This document shows positions 62,788 through 64,000 of a stretch of DNA of 64,000 bases, piece by piece (within the stretch, counting starts at the first letter, position 1; each line of letters opens with the position of its first letter). Position numbers and translations under genes: made by a program. The notes under the pieces were generated by a model. The model did no database searches, was not told where the DNA came from, and was given only the letters and a program-made list of their open reading frames with translations. This DNA is from Gyromitra esculenta (Eukaryota; Ascomycota; Pezizomycetes; Pezizales; Discinaceae): the NCBI GenBank assembly GCA_038503075.1, contig JBCAML010000018.1, positions 992,001 through 1,056,000 on the forward strand. Reading direction: 5' to 3'.

Positions 62788-63522
62788 ATTTTCAACAAGT
62801 TCAAGCTCCGAGTGAACGTCTGTGAACAATCACTCACCCTCGTCATTCCTTATCACCATCTTCTATTTTACGGACTAAACTTACCTTTAGTCCACAGCCT
62901 CCATCCTTTTCTTGCATCACACAAATATCTACCGCATCTAACGACAATGGCAAACTTTAGATGATGCGAGAAAAGCCGAGTTCGGTGGTAAAAAGAATTA
63001 GAACGATGCTGCTATTGAAGCGGACTTAAGCAACATTCTCTCAACCCCAGGGATCGCAAGCGATGTGATGGTGTCACAACATATGTGAGTTCAGAGTGGG
63101 CCGCTATGTTATACCTACGAAACTATAGGGCGTTTGATACAACGATTGGGGAGCGTGATCACAGCTATATGTATATATAGTTAGGAAAGGAGGAAATGTT
63201 TTCATTGTGAAAGTGCATGTAGTTCATAGTCACTCGCATTTTGCCCACTAGAAAACCAAGGCGTGTTTGTACAGTTGGGTCCAACAAGACCCTGCGGTTT
63301 TTGAAGTACCATGACACAACGGGTTTGAGATTAATGGGCAAAAATCAACCAAGATATTTGACATTCAGAGAAAAAATATAAGACAGTTAATTACATATAC
63401 GGTTCATTTAAGTAGTAATAAAAGTAGAATAAAATTCTACTATATTTTTAAAGGAGGTTTGTCATCACCTGGTTGTGTTGCGTTACTTCAAAAGCCGCAG
63501 GTATTTGTTGGACGTAGCTGTA

Positions 63523-63765
63523 TAGTCGTGTAAGAAAAGTCTTGACACCCTACTTCGCTATGGTACAACCAGTACTCTACATGGTACCGGTACTAAAGAG
63601 CGCAAAACAAATATATTGTGAAATAATGAAAATAAATACAGAGACGATAAATAAGATTCTACCATTTTGTATGGCTGTACTAGCTGGTGTTGCGCGCAGG
63701 CATGTTGTGTGTAGATAGCTGTCTCGCCAGCGAGGTAGGGTGTCAAGACTTTTCTTACACGACTG
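63523..63765. mobile_element. MITE of Tc1/mariner type, 243 bp
   Basis: Terminal inverted repeats of about 37 bp with two differences. The left begins TAGTCGTGTAAGAAAAGTCT, then TGACACCCTAC; the right is CAGTCGTGTAAGAAAAGTCT read on the minus strand. TA dinucleotides flank both ends (63521-63522, 63766-63767), the target duplication expected of Tc1/mariner transposition. The interior has no transposase, so it needed an autonomous partner. Confidence 0.9.
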
Positions 63766-64000
63766 TACATATATTTACGAGGAACGTAAGCGCGCAAAGT
63801 ACACGTATGCCAAGATTAGTCTCTTGAGTGATATTTTGTGATTACAAAACTCGTCGAGCTAGATCGTATTCACATCATCAACCAAGTAATTGGTAGGGCT
63901 AATGGAATGGCCTGGTCTCATTTCTAGCCCCTCTCATGCAGCTTGCTGCGTGCCGTAGGAACAACCTATGGTAGGTGATTTAAAAAGGTATAGACACGTG

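Larger units (their letters stand above)
61486..64000. other. right-end gene-free region with mobile element remains
   Basis: No gene supported to the window edge. Contains two Copia-like LTRs (62271-62522, 62528-62787), a MITE (63523-63765) and three TACATGTA sites (61905, 61950, 61969). Confidence 0.5.

Overview
The window is nuclear DNA of a filamentous ascomycete (Pezizomycotina). This rests on many short spliceosomal introns (47-194 bp, mostly 55-80), on protein families restricted to or typical of fungi (WOPR regulator, ROT1, Set3-type PHD/SET, NUR1/DUF2418, URB2), and on remnants of fungal-style retroelements. The mix of dispersed old transposons and moderately dense housekeeping genes would suit an early-diverging class such as Pezizomycetes, but that placement is inference.

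Region 1-8,220 is a transposon graveyard. It starts with the last 83 codons (chromodomain) and 3' LTR of a Ty3/gypsy element. Then come a long (TAA)n tract, a degenerate minus-strand LINE with reverse transcriptase and RNase H, and two minus-strand Tc1/mariner-like transposase remnants. Three further copies of the same LTR sit inside these older elements as solo LTRs, so insertion order can be read directly.

Region 8,600-61,500 holds sixteen genes, almost all housekeeping, reconstructed here exon by exon: GFA/CENP-V-like protein (+), ROT1 (-), MTR10/transportin-SR (+), URB2 (-), RVB2 (-), CWC22 (-), PRP31 (-), SET3-like (-), acireductone dioxygenase (-), aldo-keto reductase (+), cardiolipin synthase (-), a Gti1/Pac2 WOPR regulator (-), NUR1 (+), a FHIT-type HIT hydrolase (-), RAD4/XPC (-) and NUDC (+). 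Phase bookkeeping closes for every multi-exon model. Five consecutive minus-strand genes (17.6-35.6 kb) serve ribosome assembly, remodelling AAA+ ATPase, spliceosome and chromatin functions; they are separate transcription units, not an operon.

The spaces between genes carry most of the unusual structure: a dispersed ~95-bp palindromic repeat (three copies), three Copia-like solo LTRs (two of them back to back in opposite orientation), a 243-bp TA-flanked MITE at the right end, and a striking excess of the palindrome TACATGTA, always outside genes. I found no tRNA, rRNA, CRISPR, biosynthetic cluster or other clearly new biological system. The best leads are the non-canonical LTR ends with their ultraconserved internal block, the palindromic repeat family, and the TACATGTA enrichment.
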